DNA of 64,000 nt from Cellulomonas fimi ATCC 484 (GTDB lineage Bacteria; Actinomycetota; Actinomycetes; Actinomycetales; Cellulomonadaceae), in assembly GCF_000212695.1 (NCBI RefSeq), contig NC_015514.1, forward strand, positions 930,001-994,000. The letters run 5' to 3'. The notes beneath the pieces are model-generated. The model ran no database searches, had not been told where the DNA came from, and saw nothing but the letters and a program-made list of their open reading frames with translations. A program made the position numbers and the translations under genes. Positions 41,271-49,637 of this stretch are shown piece by piece. Every line of letters starts with the position of its first letter. Within the stretch, counting starts at the first letter, position 1.

Positions 41271-42208
41271 CGACCACGACCGTCCGCACGCCCGCCGACC
41301 GGCGCCCCACCGGGCCCGCCGAGCGTGCGCCGCGCCGCCGTCCCGCCGCGTACTCCAGCGACCGCCCCCGCCGCAGCCGCCTCCTCACGGTCCTCATGCT
41401 GCTGGTGCTCGTGTACTTCCTGCTGCCGCTGTTCTGGCTCGTCGTGGCGTCCACCAAGTCGAACGCCGACCTGTTCTCGTCGTTCGGCCTGTGGTTCGCC
41501 CAGTCGATGTCGCTGTGGGAGAACATCCAGACGGTCTTCACCACGCAGGACGGCGTCTACCTGCTGTGGATGCGCAACACGATCCTGTACGCGGGGACGA
41601 GCGCCGTGGGCGCGGCGCTGCTCGCCACGATGGCCGGGTACGCCTTCGCGAAGTACCGGTTCCCGGGCGGCAACGCGATCTTCAGCGGCATCCTCGGCTC
41701 GATCATGGTCCCGACGACCGCGCTCGCCATCCCGACCTACCTGCTGTTCGCGAAGGCCGACCTGACGAACACCCCCTGGGCGGTGATCCTGCCGTCGCTG
41801 GTCAGCCCGTTCGGCGTGTTCCTCATGCGCGTCTACGCCGCCGACGCGGTCGACGACACGCTCATCGAGGCCGCCCGCGTCGACGGCGCCGGCGAGCTGC
41901 GGATCTTCTTCCAGGTGGCGATGCGGCTGCTCGTGCCCGGCATGGTCACCGTCCTGCTGTTCACGCTCGTCGCGACCTGGAACAACTACTTCCTGCCGCT
42001 CATCGTCCTCAACAGCCCCGACCTGTACCCGCTCACCGTCGGACTCGCGCAGTGGCAGGCCACCGCCGCGGGCGGCTCCGGGTCCCGGCCGCTGTTCTCC
42101 AGCGTCATCACGGGCTCGCTCATCTCGATCATCCCGCTCGTGATCGCGTTCCTGTTCCTGCAGCGCTACTGGCAGTCCGGCCTCGCGACCGGGTCCGTCA
42201 AGGGCTGA
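41267..42208 (+). CDS. Sugar ABC transporter permease (MalG type)
   Basis: A 313-residue permease with six predicted membrane segments. An Arg/Pro-rich head of 36 residues precedes the first one. The EAA loop is DTLIEAARVDGAGELRIFFQVAMRLLVPG (about 197-225), and the C terminus is LFLQRYWQSGLATGSVKG, as in MalG-type proteins. It pairs with the preceding permease. Confidence 0.93.
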   Translation: MTTTTVRTPADRRPTGPAERAPRRRPAAYSSDRPRRSRLLTVLMLLVLVYFLLPLFWLVVASTKSNADLFSSFGLWFAQSMSLWENIQTVFTTQDGVYLLWMRNTILYAGTSAVGAALLATMAGYAFAKYRFPGGNAIFSGILGSIMVPTTALAIPTYLLFAKADLTNTPWAVILPSLVSPFGVFLMRVYAADAVDDTLIEAARVDGAGELRIFFQVAMRLLVPGMVTVLLFTLVATWNNYFLPLIVLNSPDLYPLTVGLAQWQATAAGGSGSRPLFSSVITGSLISIIPLVIAFLFLQRYWQSGLATGSVKG

Positions 42209-42252
42209 GCCGCGCGCGCTCCGCACCGGCGCGGCGGCCCGCCCGCCGCGTC

Positions 42253-42300
42253 GCCGCCCGCTCGTCATCGCCGCCCGCTCGTCACCGCCGCCCGTCATCC
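42253..42300 (+). repeat. Short tandem repeat in the spacer before the GH42 gene
   Basis: A 17-bp unit, GCCGCCCGCTCGTCATC, occurs at 42253-42269 and, with one change, at 42270-42286, followed by a shortened third copy. It lies just upstream of the GH42 ribosome-binding site and has no evident function. Confidence 0.75.
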
Positions 42301-42315
42301 GGCCGAGGAGGCCTC

Positions 42316-44592
42316 ATGCCGATCCCGCACGACCGCGTCCGCTTCGGCGCCGCGTACTACCACGAGTACCACGGGCCGGGAGCCGACCCGACGCCCGACG
42401 ACCTCGAGCGCGACCTCGACCTCATGGCCGACGCCGGCTTCTCCGTGATCCGCGTGGGGGAGTCCGTCTGGTCGACGTGGGAGCCGTCCGACGGCGTCTT
42501 CGACCTCGACTGGCTCGAGCCCGTGCTCGACGGCGCGCACGAGCGCGGCATCGACGTCGTCCTCGGCACCCCGACGTACGCCGTGCCGCCGTGGCTCGTG
42601 CGCCGCTACCCGGAGATCGCGGGCGAGTCAGCGACCGGGCGCCCGATGGGCTGGGGCGCGCGGCAGGAGGCCGACTTCACGCACCCGGTGTTCCGCTGGT
42701 ACGCCGAGCGCGTCCTGCGTCGGATCGTCGAGCGCTACCGCGACCACCCCGCGGTCGTCGGCTACCAGGTCGACAACGAGCCCGGCCTGCACCTGCTGCA
42801 CAACCGCGGCGTGTTCGAGCGGTTCGTCGACCACCTGCGCGACACCTACGGCGACGTCGAGACGCTCAACCGCGAGTGGGGGCTCGTCTACTGGTCGCAC
42901 CGCCTGTCCACGTGGGCGGACCTGTGGACGCCCGACGGCAACGCGCAGCCGCAGTACGACCTGGCGTGGCGCCGGTTCCAGGCGTCGCTCACGACGGAGA
43001 TGATCGACTGGCAGGCCCGGGCCGTGCGCGAGCTCGCGCGCCCCGACCAGTGGGTGACGACGTGCATCGCCTACGAGCGGCCCGCCCTGGAGGACGCCGA
43101 CCTCGCCGCCGTGCTCGACGTGACCAGCGGCAACGCCTACTACGCGATGCAGGACGGCCTCGCGCACCCGTCGGCCGACGACGTGCCGCAGTCGTGGACC
43201 GCGACGGGCACGTGGGCGCTGTTCCAGGTCGCCGACGTCATGTGGTCCTCGCGCGACGAGCCGTTCCTGGTCACCGAGACCGACGCGCAGGCCATCGGCG
43301 GCCCCTCGACGAACCTGCCCGCCTACCCGGGCCAGTGGCGGCAGGCCGCGTGGGCCCTGGTCGCCCGCGGCGCGCGCATGGTCGAGTACTGGCACTGGCG
43401 CACGCTGCACTACGGCGCCGAGACGTACTGGGGCGGGGTGCTCCCGCACTCGGGGGTCCCCGGCCGTGCGTACCGCGAGCTCGCGGGCCTCGGCGCGGAG
43501 CTCGCGCGTGCCGGCGCGGTGCTCGCGGACGCGACCCCGGATGCCGACGTCGCGGTCTGGCACCACGGCGCGAGCCGGTGGGCGCTCGCGGGGCAGCCGC
43601 CGCTGCAGGCCCCCGACGGCTCGGGCGACCCGCTGTCGTACCCCCGGATCGTCGCGTCCTTCTACCGGGGTGCCTTCGACGCCGGGCTGCAGGTGCGCGT
43701 CGTGCGCCCGCAGCACCTCGCGTCGCAGGACCCCGCGGACGTCGCGGCCCGCCTCCCCGTCCTGGTCGCGGCGGGGTTCTACGCCGCGTCCGACGACGAG
43801 CTCGCGTGGCTCCGCCGGTACGCCGAGGCGGGCGGGCACCTCGTCGTCGGCCCGCGCACCGGCTACGCCGACACGGAGGCGCGCCCGCGCACGACGCCGC
43901 AGCCGGGCGGCCTCTGCGACGCCGCGGGCGCCTGGTACGACGAGATCGCCAACCTCCTCGAGCCCGTCCCGGTCGTCGCCCCCGAGGGCTCCCCGCTGAC
44001 CCTGGCCCCCGACGCCACGGCGACCGCCTGGGCCGAGTCCCTCACCCCCACCCCCTCCTCCCACCCCACCCCGGCGAGCTCGTCAGGTCCGGTCGAGGTC
44101 GTCAGCTCCGGCAGACGAACTGGCCTGGACGTGACGAACTGGGGGGACGCGGGGCCGGGGGAGGGCGACGCCGACGGGGCCCAGGTGCTCGCCGTCTATC
44201 AGCACCCGCACCACGGGCGGTGGGCTGCGGCGACCACGCGGGCGTACGGCGACGGGCGGGTGACCGTCGTCGGGACCGTGCCGGGGACGTCGTTCGCCCG
44301 GTCGCTCGCGCGGTGGCTCGTGCCGCAGCCGCTCGCGGGCTGGGCGGACCTGCCGCCGAGCGTCACGGTGCACACGTCCTCGCGGCCCGACGGCTCGCGC
44401 GTCCACGTGCTGCACAACTGGTCGTGGGAGCCGGCGCAGGTCGTCACGCCCGTCGCGCTCGACGTGCTCGTCGTCCCCCGCGGCGAGCGCGCCGCGGACC
44501 CGCCCCCGGCGGACGGCCCGGGTGACCCGCTCGACGCGGGCGCCACCGTCCGGCTTGGCGCGTGGGACGTCCTCGTGGCGGTGACCCGGTGA
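42316..44592 (+). CDS. GH42 beta-galactosidase with an in-frame repeat-derived insertion
   Basis: A 758-residue cytoplasmic enzyme. The TIM barrel begins RFGAAYYHEYHGP; acid/base Glu155 lies in VDNEPG and the nucleophile Glu321 in VTETDAQ. It lacks the zinc-site Cys residues of many GH42 enzymes. The trimerisation-like domain (about 390-620) has ATAWAESL at 567-574, then about 45 extra Thr/Pro/Ser/Gly-rich residues, then AQVLAVYQHPHHGRW. The extra segment coincides with the 66-bp inverted-repeat element at 44076 and its C- and G-rich flanks. CGAGGAGGCCTC precedes the ATG. The next GH42 gene overlaps by 4 bp. Confidence 0.92.
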   Translation: MPIPHDRVRFGAAYYHEYHGPGADPTPDDLERDLDLMADAGFSVIRVGESVWSTWEPSDGVFDLDWLEPVLDGAHERGIDVVLGTPTYAVPPWLVRRYPEIAGESATGRPMGWGARQEADFTHPVFRWYAERVLRRIVERYRDHPAVVGYQVDNEPGLHLLHNRGVFERFVDHLRDTYGDVETLNREWGLVYWSHRLSTWADLWTPDGNAQPQYDLAWRRFQASLTTEMIDWQARAVRELARPDQWVTTCIAYERPALEDADLAAVLDVTSGNAYYAMQDGLAHPSADDVPQSWTATGTWALFQVADVMWSSRDEPFLVTETDAQAIGGPSTNLPAYPGQWRQAAWALVARGARMVEYWHWRTLHYGAETYWGGVLPHSGVPGRAYRELAGLGAELARAGAVLADATPDADVAVWHHGASRWALAGQPPLQAPDGSGDPLSYPRIVASFYRGAFDAGLQVRVVRPQHLASQDPADVAARLPVLVAAGFYAASDDELAWLRRYAEAGGHLVVGPRTGYADTEARPRTTPQPGGLCDAAGAWYDEIANLLEPVPVVAPEGSPLTLAPDATATAWAESLTPTPSSHPTPASSSGPVEVVSSGRRTGLDVTNWGDAGPGEGDADGAQVLAVYQHPHHGRWAAATTRAYGDGRVTVVGTVPGTSFARSLARWLVPQPLAGWADLPPSVTVHTSSRPDGSRVHVLHNWSWEPAQVVTPVALDVLVVPRGERAADPPPADGPGDPLDAGATVRLGAWDVLVAVTR
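44076..44141. repeat. 66-bp composite inverted-repeat element inside a coding sequence (second of two)
   Basis: Direct 19-bp units GAGCTCGTCAGGTCCGGTC (44076-44094) and GAGGTCGTCAGCTCCGGCA (44095-44113) are followed by inverted units, on the minus strand CAGTTCGTCTGCCGGAGCT (44122-44104) and CAGTTCGTCACGTCCAGGC (44141-44123). Inner units overlap by 10 bp. Total length and unit spacing equal those at 27917-27982. A C-rich tract (44041-44075) and a G-rich tract (44142-44165) flank it. Confidence 0.75.
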
Positions 44593-46649
44593 CCGGGCGC
44601 TGGCCGACCGAGGGCCTCGCGTTCGGCGGCGACTACAACCCGGAGCAGTGGCCGCGCGAGGTGTGGGACGACGACGTCGCGCTCATGCGCGAGGCCGGCG
44701 TCAACCTCGTGAGCGTCGGCATCTTCTCGTGGGGCGAGCTCGAGCCGCAGGAGGGCGTCTTCCGGTTCGGGTGGCTGGACGACGTGCTCGACCTGCTGCA
44801 CGCGAACGGCATCGGCGTCGACCTGGCCACGCCGAGCGCGGCGCCTCCCGTCTGGCTGCACCTGCAGCACCCGGAGATGCTCCCCGTCGACGCGGACGGG
44901 CGGCGGTACACGCACGGCAGCCGCGAGACGTGGTGCCCGAGCAGCCCGGTGCTGCGCGCGCACGCCCTGCGCATCGCGCGCGTGCTGGCCGAGCGGTACG
45001 GGCAGCACCCGGCGGTCCGGATGTGGCACGTGTCGAACGAGCTCGCGTGCCACAACGGCCGCTGCTTCTGCGACGTGTCGGCCGCGGCGTTCCGTGACTG
45101 GCTGCGGGCCCGGTACGGCGACGTCGACGCGCTCAACGCGGCGTGGGGCACGGCGTTCTGGGGCCAGCGGTACACGTCGTTCGACCAGGTCCTGCCGCCG
45201 CGGCGCACGACGACGATCCCCAACCCGGGGCAGCGGCTCGACTTCGAGCGGTTCTCCTCGGACGCGTTCGTCGAGCACCTCGCCGCGGAGGCCGCGGTGC
45301 TCCGCGAGGTGGCCCCGCACCTGCCGGTGACGACGAACTACATGGTCATGGGCGAGTTCCACGACCTCGACTACGCGGCGACGACCCCGCTGCTCGACCT
45401 CGTGTCCAACGACCACTACCTGTGGGCCGCCGACCCGCAGGGCTGGGCCGAGCTCGCGTTCAGCGCCGACCGCACGCGGGGACTCGCGGGCGGGCAGCCG
45501 TGGCTCGTCATGGAGCACTCGACGAGCGCGGTGAACTGGCAGCCGCGCAACCTCGCCAAGGGCCCCGGCCAGCTGCTGCGCAACTCGCTGCAGCACGTGG
45601 CCCGTGGTGCCGACGGTGCGCTGTTCTTCCAGTGGCGCCAGTCCCGTGCCGGCGCCGAGAAGTACCACTCGGGGATGGTGCCGCACGCCGGTCGTGACTC
45701 CGCGCTGTTCCGCGAGGTCGTCGAGCTCGGCGCGACGCTCGGCCGGCTCGCGGAGGTGCGGGGGAGCGTCGTCGAGCGTGCGCGCGTCGCCCTGCTGTGG
45801 GACACGCAGGCGTGGTGGGCGGCCGAGCTCGAGGCGCACCCGACCGTCGACGTCGGCTACCTCGACCAGGCGCGGCGCCTGCACCGCGCGCTGCTCGACG
45901 CGGGGGTCGCGGTCGACGTCCTGCCGGCCACGTCGGTCGCCGGGCCGGCGCCGGGCGTCGACGACCCGTCGGGTGGCGTCCTCGGTGCGGGCGGCGGCCC
46001 GCTCGACGGGTACGACGTGGTGCTCGTGCCGACGCTGTACCTCGCGCCCGACGGGCTCGGCCCGCGGCTGGAGGAGGTCGTGGCGCGCGGCGGGCACGTC
46101 GTCGTGACGTACTTCTCGGGGGTCGTCGACGCGCACGACCGCGTGCTGCTCGGCGGGTACCCGGGGGCGTTCCGGGACCTGCTGGGCGTGCGGGTGGAGG
46201 AGTTCGCGCCGCTGCCCGAGGGGGCCCGGACGACGCTCGACGACGGCTCGGTCGGCGAGGTGTGGTCGGAGCGCATGACCGTGCCGGACGCGACGGTCGT
46301 GGCGTCGTTCGCCGACGGCCCGTCGGCCGGCCACCCGGCGGTGACCCGGCGGGACGTCGGCGCGGGCGCGGCCTGGTACGTCGCGACGCGTCTCGACGGA
46401 CCGTCGACGTCGGCGTTCCTGGCGACGGTCCTCGACGCCGCGGGCGTCGCGCCGGTGGTGCCGACGACCCCGGGCGTCGAGGTGGTCCGGCGCGTGGACG
46501 GCGACGCGTCGTGGCTGTTCGCGATCAACCACACCGACGAGGACGCGCCCCTCGCGGCCACGGGGACCGACCTCGTCACGGGCCGGCACCACCCGGACCA
46601 CGTCGTCGTCCCGGCCCGGGGCGTGGCGGTCCTGCGCGAGCACGCCTGA
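44589..46649 (+). CDS. GH42 beta-galactosidase
   Basis: A 686-residue cytoplasmic enzyme opening with the GH42 hallmark GGDYNPEQWP. Acid/base Glu151 is in VSNELACHN and nucleophile Glu309 in VMEHSTSAVNWQ. Cys residues in ETWCPSS and ACHNGRCFCD match the zinc cluster of GH42 enzymes. The third domain has GEVWSERMTVPDATVVASF, which lacks the insertion seen in the preceding paralogue. The GTG overlaps that gene's stop. Two distinct GH42 enzymes in one operon suggest different linkages or chain lengths of galacto-oligosaccharides. A terminator follows. Confidence 0.94.
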   Translation: MTGRWPTEGLAFGGDYNPEQWPREVWDDDVALMREAGVNLVSVGIFSWGELEPQEGVFRFGWLDDVLDLLHANGIGVDLATPSAAPPVWLHLQHPEMLPVDADGRRYTHGSRETWCPSSPVLRAHALRIARVLAERYGQHPAVRMWHVSNELACHNGRCFCDVSAAAFRDWLRARYGDVDALNAAWGTAFWGQRYTSFDQVLPPRRTTTIPNPGQRLDFERFSSDAFVEHLAAEAAVLREVAPHLPVTTNYMVMGEFHDLDYAATTPLLDLVSNDHYLWAADPQGWAELAFSADRTRGLAGGQPWLVMEHSTSAVNWQPRNLAKGPGQLLRNSLQHVARGADGALFFQWRQSRAGAEKYHSGMVPHAGRDSALFREVVELGATLGRLAEVRGSVVERARVALLWDTQAWWAAELEAHPTVDVGYLDQARRLHRALLDAGVAVDVLPATSVAGPAPGVDDPSGGVLGAGGGPLDGYDVVLVPTLYLAPDGLGPRLEEVVARGGHVVVTYFSGVVDAHDRVLLGGYPGAFRDLLGVRVEEFAPLPEGARTTLDDGSVGEVWSERMTVPDATVVASFADGPSAGHPAVTRRDVGAGAAWYVATRLDGPSTSAFLATVLDAAGVAPVVPTTPGVEVVRRVDGDASWLFAINHTDEDAPLAATGTDLVTGRHHPDHVVVPARGVAVLREHA

Positions 46650-46654
46650 CCGTC

Positions 46655-46696
46655 CGTGACCCGGCCCACCGCTCGCGGGCGGCGGGCCGGGTCACG
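46655..46696 (+). terminator. Terminator of the galactosidase operon
   Basis: A perfect 13-bp stem (46655-46667 with 46684-46696) surrounds a 16-base GC-rich loop, 6 bases after the stop. It separates this operon from the furanose importer. Confidence 0.8.
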
Positions 46697-46740
46697 GCCG
46701 TGACCGGATCGCAACCAAACGGCTGTCCCCTTCCTCCCAT

Positions 46741-46754
46741 TGTGAGCGCTAACA
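46741..46754. promoter_or_regulatory. LacI-type operator upstream of the furanose importer, identical to the ara operator
   Basis: TGTGAGCGCTAACA matches 28043-28056 at all 14 positions and is again followed by T, so a TAACAT -10 box overlaps it here also. It lies 137 bp upstream of the binding-protein ATG. The shared site implies common control with araBDA by the LacI protein at 26785. Confidence 0.75.
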
Positions 46755-46890
46755 TCGCGCATGACCGTGGGGTCCGATTCGCGTGGAAGGCGCGTTCCGA
46801 CCCTGCCCGGCACGACCGGGCGTGCACGACCGCGGTCCGGCCAGCGTCGGTCGGGCCGTGTGTGAGGTGGGTTTCTCGAGGAGGAGAAGC

Positions 46891-47898
46891 ATGGCCAGCA
46901 CGACGTTCCACAAGCGCGCGATCACGGCCGGGCTCGCCGCCCTGGTGCTCGGCCTGTCGGCCTGCGCCAGCGGCGACGGCGACAGCGGAGGCGACGACAC
47001 CGGCGGCGGCGACGGCGGGGGCGACCTCATCAGCGTCGGCTTCGCCCAGGTCGGTGCCGAGTCCGGGTGGCGCACCGCCAACACCACGTCCATCAAGGAC
47101 GCGCTCACGAAGGAGGAGGGCTTCGACCTCAAGTTCTCCGACGCGCAGCAGAAGCAGGAGAACCAGATCCAGGCGATCCGCTCGTACATCGCCCAGGGCG
47201 TCGACTACATCGCGTTCTCGCCGGTGGTCGAGTCCGGGTGGGACGCGGTCCTGGAGGAGGCCAAGACGGCGGACATCCCGGTCATCCTCACGGACCGGGC
47301 CGTCGACACCGAGGACGACTCGCTGTACGTGACGTTCATCGGGTCCGACTTCGTCGAGGAGGGGCGCCGCATCGGGGCGTACGTCTCCGAGACGCTCGCG
47401 ACCGAGCCGATCAAGGTCGTCGAGCTCCAGGGCACGACCGGCTCCGCGCCGGCGATCGACCGCAAGACGGGCTTCGAGGAGGCGACGGCGGACAACCCGA
47501 ACGTCGAGATCATCGCCTCGCAGACCGGCAACTTCACGCGAGCCGAGGGCAAGACCGTCATGGAGGGCTTCCTCCAGGCGTACCCGGACATCGACGTCGT
47601 CTACGCGCACAACGACGACATGGGCCTGGGCGCGATCGAGGCGATCGAGGCCGCGGGCAAGGTCCCGGGCGAGGACATCAAGATCGTCACGATCGACGGC
47701 GTGAAGGACGGCATGCAGGCCCTCGCCGACGGCAAGATCACGTACATCGTCGAGTGCAACCCGCTGCTCGGTCCCGACCTGGCCGAGATCATCAAGACGC
47801 TCGACTCGGGCGGCACGGTCGAGAAGCGCATCGTCACCAAGGACGAGGAGTTCGACCAGGAGGCGGCCAAGGCCGCGCTGCCCGACCGGCAGTACTGA
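46891..47898 (+). CDS. ytfQ: YtfQ-like furanose-binding lipoprotein of an ABC importer
   Basis: A 335-residue exported protein with lipobox LSAC (Cys at about 23) and a Gly/Asp linker. The mature part starts ISVGFAQVGAESGWRTANTTSIKDAL (about 49-74), the signature of YtfQ-type galactofuranose binders, with AQQKQENQIQAIRSYIAQGVDYIAFSPV, LTDRAVD and VVYAHNDDMGLGAIEAIEAAG. E. coli YtfQ prefers galactofuranose; relatives accept arabinofuranose. Given the shared ara operator I predict L-arabinofuranose here. GAGGAGGAGAAGC precedes the ATG. Confidence 0.88.
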   Translation: MASTTFHKRAITAGLAALVLGLSACASGDGDSGGDDTGGGDGGGDLISVGFAQVGAESGWRTANTTSIKDALTKEEGFDLKFSDAQQKQENQIQAIRSYIAQGVDYIAFSPVVESGWDAVLEEAKTADIPVILTDRAVDTEDDSLYVTFIGSDFVEEGRRIGAYVSETLATEPIKVVELQGTTGSAPAIDRKTGFEEATADNPNVEIIASQTGNFTRAEGKTVMEGFLQAYPDIDVVYAHNDDMGLGAIEAIEAAGKVPGEDIKIVTIDGVKDGMQALADGKITYIVECNPLLGPDLAEIIKTLDSGGTVEKRIVTKDEEFDQEAAKAALPDRQY

Positions 47899-47910
47899 CC
47901 GACGTCCACG

Positions 47911-47950
47911 CCCGCTCCCGGGACACCCGCCACGGTGCCCCGGGAGCGGG
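47911..47950 (+). promoter_or_regulatory. Hairpin between furanose-binding protein and ATPase genes
   Basis: A perfect 12-bp stem (47911-47922 with 47939-47950) with a 16-base loop, 13 bases after the stop. A TAGCGT at 47963-47968 could be an internal -10 box for the ATPase. The arrangement again favours more binding protein than membrane subunits. Confidence 0.6.
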
Positions 47951-47999
47951 TGCCGTCCGCCGGTAGCGTGAGGCCACCGGCAGGGAAAGAAGGTCGACG

Positions 48000-49637
48000 A
48001 TGACCGACACCCCGACCACCGTCCGTCCCGAGGCGCGCGCCGAGGCTCGGCCGGTCGTCACGATGACGGGGATCTCCATCGGGTTCCCGGGCGTCAAGGC
48101 GCTCGACGGCGTGGACTTCCGCCTGTTCCCGGGCGAGGTCCACGCGCTCATGGGCGAGAACGGCGCCGGCAAGTCCACCCTGATCAAGGCGCTGACGGGC
48201 GTGTACGCGGTCGACGCGGGCACGGTCGAGGTCGACGGCGCGCCCGTGACGTTCACCGGGCCGGCGCAGGCGCAGGCCGCGGGCATCAGCACCGTGTACC
48301 AGGAGGTCAACCTCTGCGAGAACCTCTCGGTCGCGGAGAACATCATGCTCGGCCACGAGGTGCGCCGGTTCGGCGTCGTCGACTGGCCCGCGACCCGCCG
48401 GGAGGCCCGCCGGCACCTGGCGACGCTCGACCTGGACATCGACCCGCGCTCGCAGCTGTCGTCGCACTCGCTCGCGGTGCAGCAGCTCGTGGCGATCTCG
48501 CGCGCGATGGTCGTCGACGCGCGCGTGCTCGTCCTGGACGAGCCGACGTCGAGCCTCGACGCGGACGAGGTCGCGCGCCTGTTCGACGTGGTCCGCGGCC
48601 TGCGGGACCGCGGCGTCGCGATCCTGTTCGTCTCGCACTTCCTCGACCAGGTGTACGCGCTGTCGGACCGCATGACGGTCCTGCGCAACGGGACGCTCGT
48701 GGGGGAGTACCGCACCGCGGACCTGCCGCGCGTCGAGCTGGTGCAGAAGATGATCGGCCGCTCGCTCGAGGTCCTGGAGCGCCTGGACGAGTCGCCGAAG
48801 CCGGTCGTCGCGGCGCGCGACGACACCCGGCCCTACCTGCAGGCGATCGGCCTCGGCCGCAAGGGCTCGATCGAGCCGTTCGACCTCGACGTGTACGCGG
48901 GCGAGGTCGTCGGGCTCGCAGGTCTGCTCGGCTCCGGCCGGACGGAGCTGGCACGCCTGCTGTACGGCGCGGACCACGCCGACCGCGGCGAGGTGCGCGT
49001 CGAGGACCGGCCGGCCCGGCTCCGCACGCCGCGCGCGGCACTGGCCCGCAAGATCGTCTACTCCTCCGAGAGCCGCAAGACCGAGGGGATCGTCGCGGAC
49101 CTCACGGTGCGCGAGAACATCGTCCTCGGCCTGCAGGCGCAGCGCGGGTGGGTGCGCCGCGTGCCGCGACGCAAGGCCGACGAGGTGGTCGACCGGTACG
49201 TCGAGGCGCTCGGGATCCGCCCCGCGAACCCGGACGCGCTCGCGGGCAACCTGTCGGGCGGCAACCAGCAGAAGGTGCTGCTCGCACGGTGGCTCGCGAC
49301 GCAGCCGCGGCTGCTCCTGCTCGACGAGCCGACGCGCGGCATCGACGTGGGTGCCAAGGCCGAGATCCAGCGGCTCGTCGCGGACCTCGCGTCGCAGGGC
49401 ATGGCGGTCGTGTTCATCTCCGCCGAGCTCGAGGAGGTGCTGCGCCTCTCGCACCGGATCGCGGTGCTGCGGGACCGCCGCAAGGTCGCCGAGCTCGTCA
49501 ACACCGACGACGTGACGACCGACGACGTCGTGCACCTCATCGCGAGCGCGGGCAGCACGGGTGAGGGCACCGGCGCCCCGCCCGCGGCCGTCACGACCGA
49601 GGACGTCGACCTGCTCACGAAGGGGGACCGCGCATGA
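48000..49637 (+). CDS. ytfR: Tandem ATP-binding protein of the furanose importer
   Basis: A 545-residue protein with two ABC domains as in all carbohydrate-uptake-type-2 importers. The first has Walker A GENGAGKST (about 55-63) and Walker B VLVLDEPTSSLDADE; its signature region reads LAVQQLVAISRAM, degenerate as usual. The second has a deviant Walker A GLLGSGRTE and a full signature LSGGNQQKVLLARWL (about 418-432), then LLLLDEPTRGIDVGAK. It powers uptake through the two following permeases. The last codons overlap the next ATG. Confidence 0.93.
   Translation: MTDTPTTVRPEARAEARPVVTMTGISIGFPGVKALDGVDFRLFPGEVHALMGENGAGKSTLIKALTGVYAVDAGTVEVDGAPVTFTGPAQAQAAGISTVYQEVNLCENLSVAENIMLGHEVRRFGVVDWPATRREARRHLATLDLDIDPRSQLSSHSLAVQQLVAISRAMVVDARVLVLDEPTSSLDADEVARLFDVVRGLRDRGVAILFVSHFLDQVYALSDRMTVLRNGTLVGEYRTADLPRVELVQKMIGRSLEVLERLDESPKPVVAARDDTRPYLQAIGLGRKGSIEPFDLDVYAGEVVGLAGLLGSGRTELARLLYGADHADRGEVRVEDRPARLRTPRAALARKIVYSSESRKTEGIVADLTVRENIVLGLQAQRGWVRRVPRRKADEVVDRYVEALGIRPANPDALAGNLSGGNQQKVLLARWLATQPRLLLLDEPTRGIDVGAKAEIQRLVADLASQGMAVVFISAELEEVLRLSHRIAVLRDRRKVAELVNTDDVTTDDVVHLIASAGSTGEGTGAPPAAVTTEDVDLLTKGDRA

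Noticed and set aside
42253..42300. 17-bp tandem repeat as an operator array
   Set aside because: It is not palindromic, is low in complexity, and lies inside an operon rather than at its promoter.
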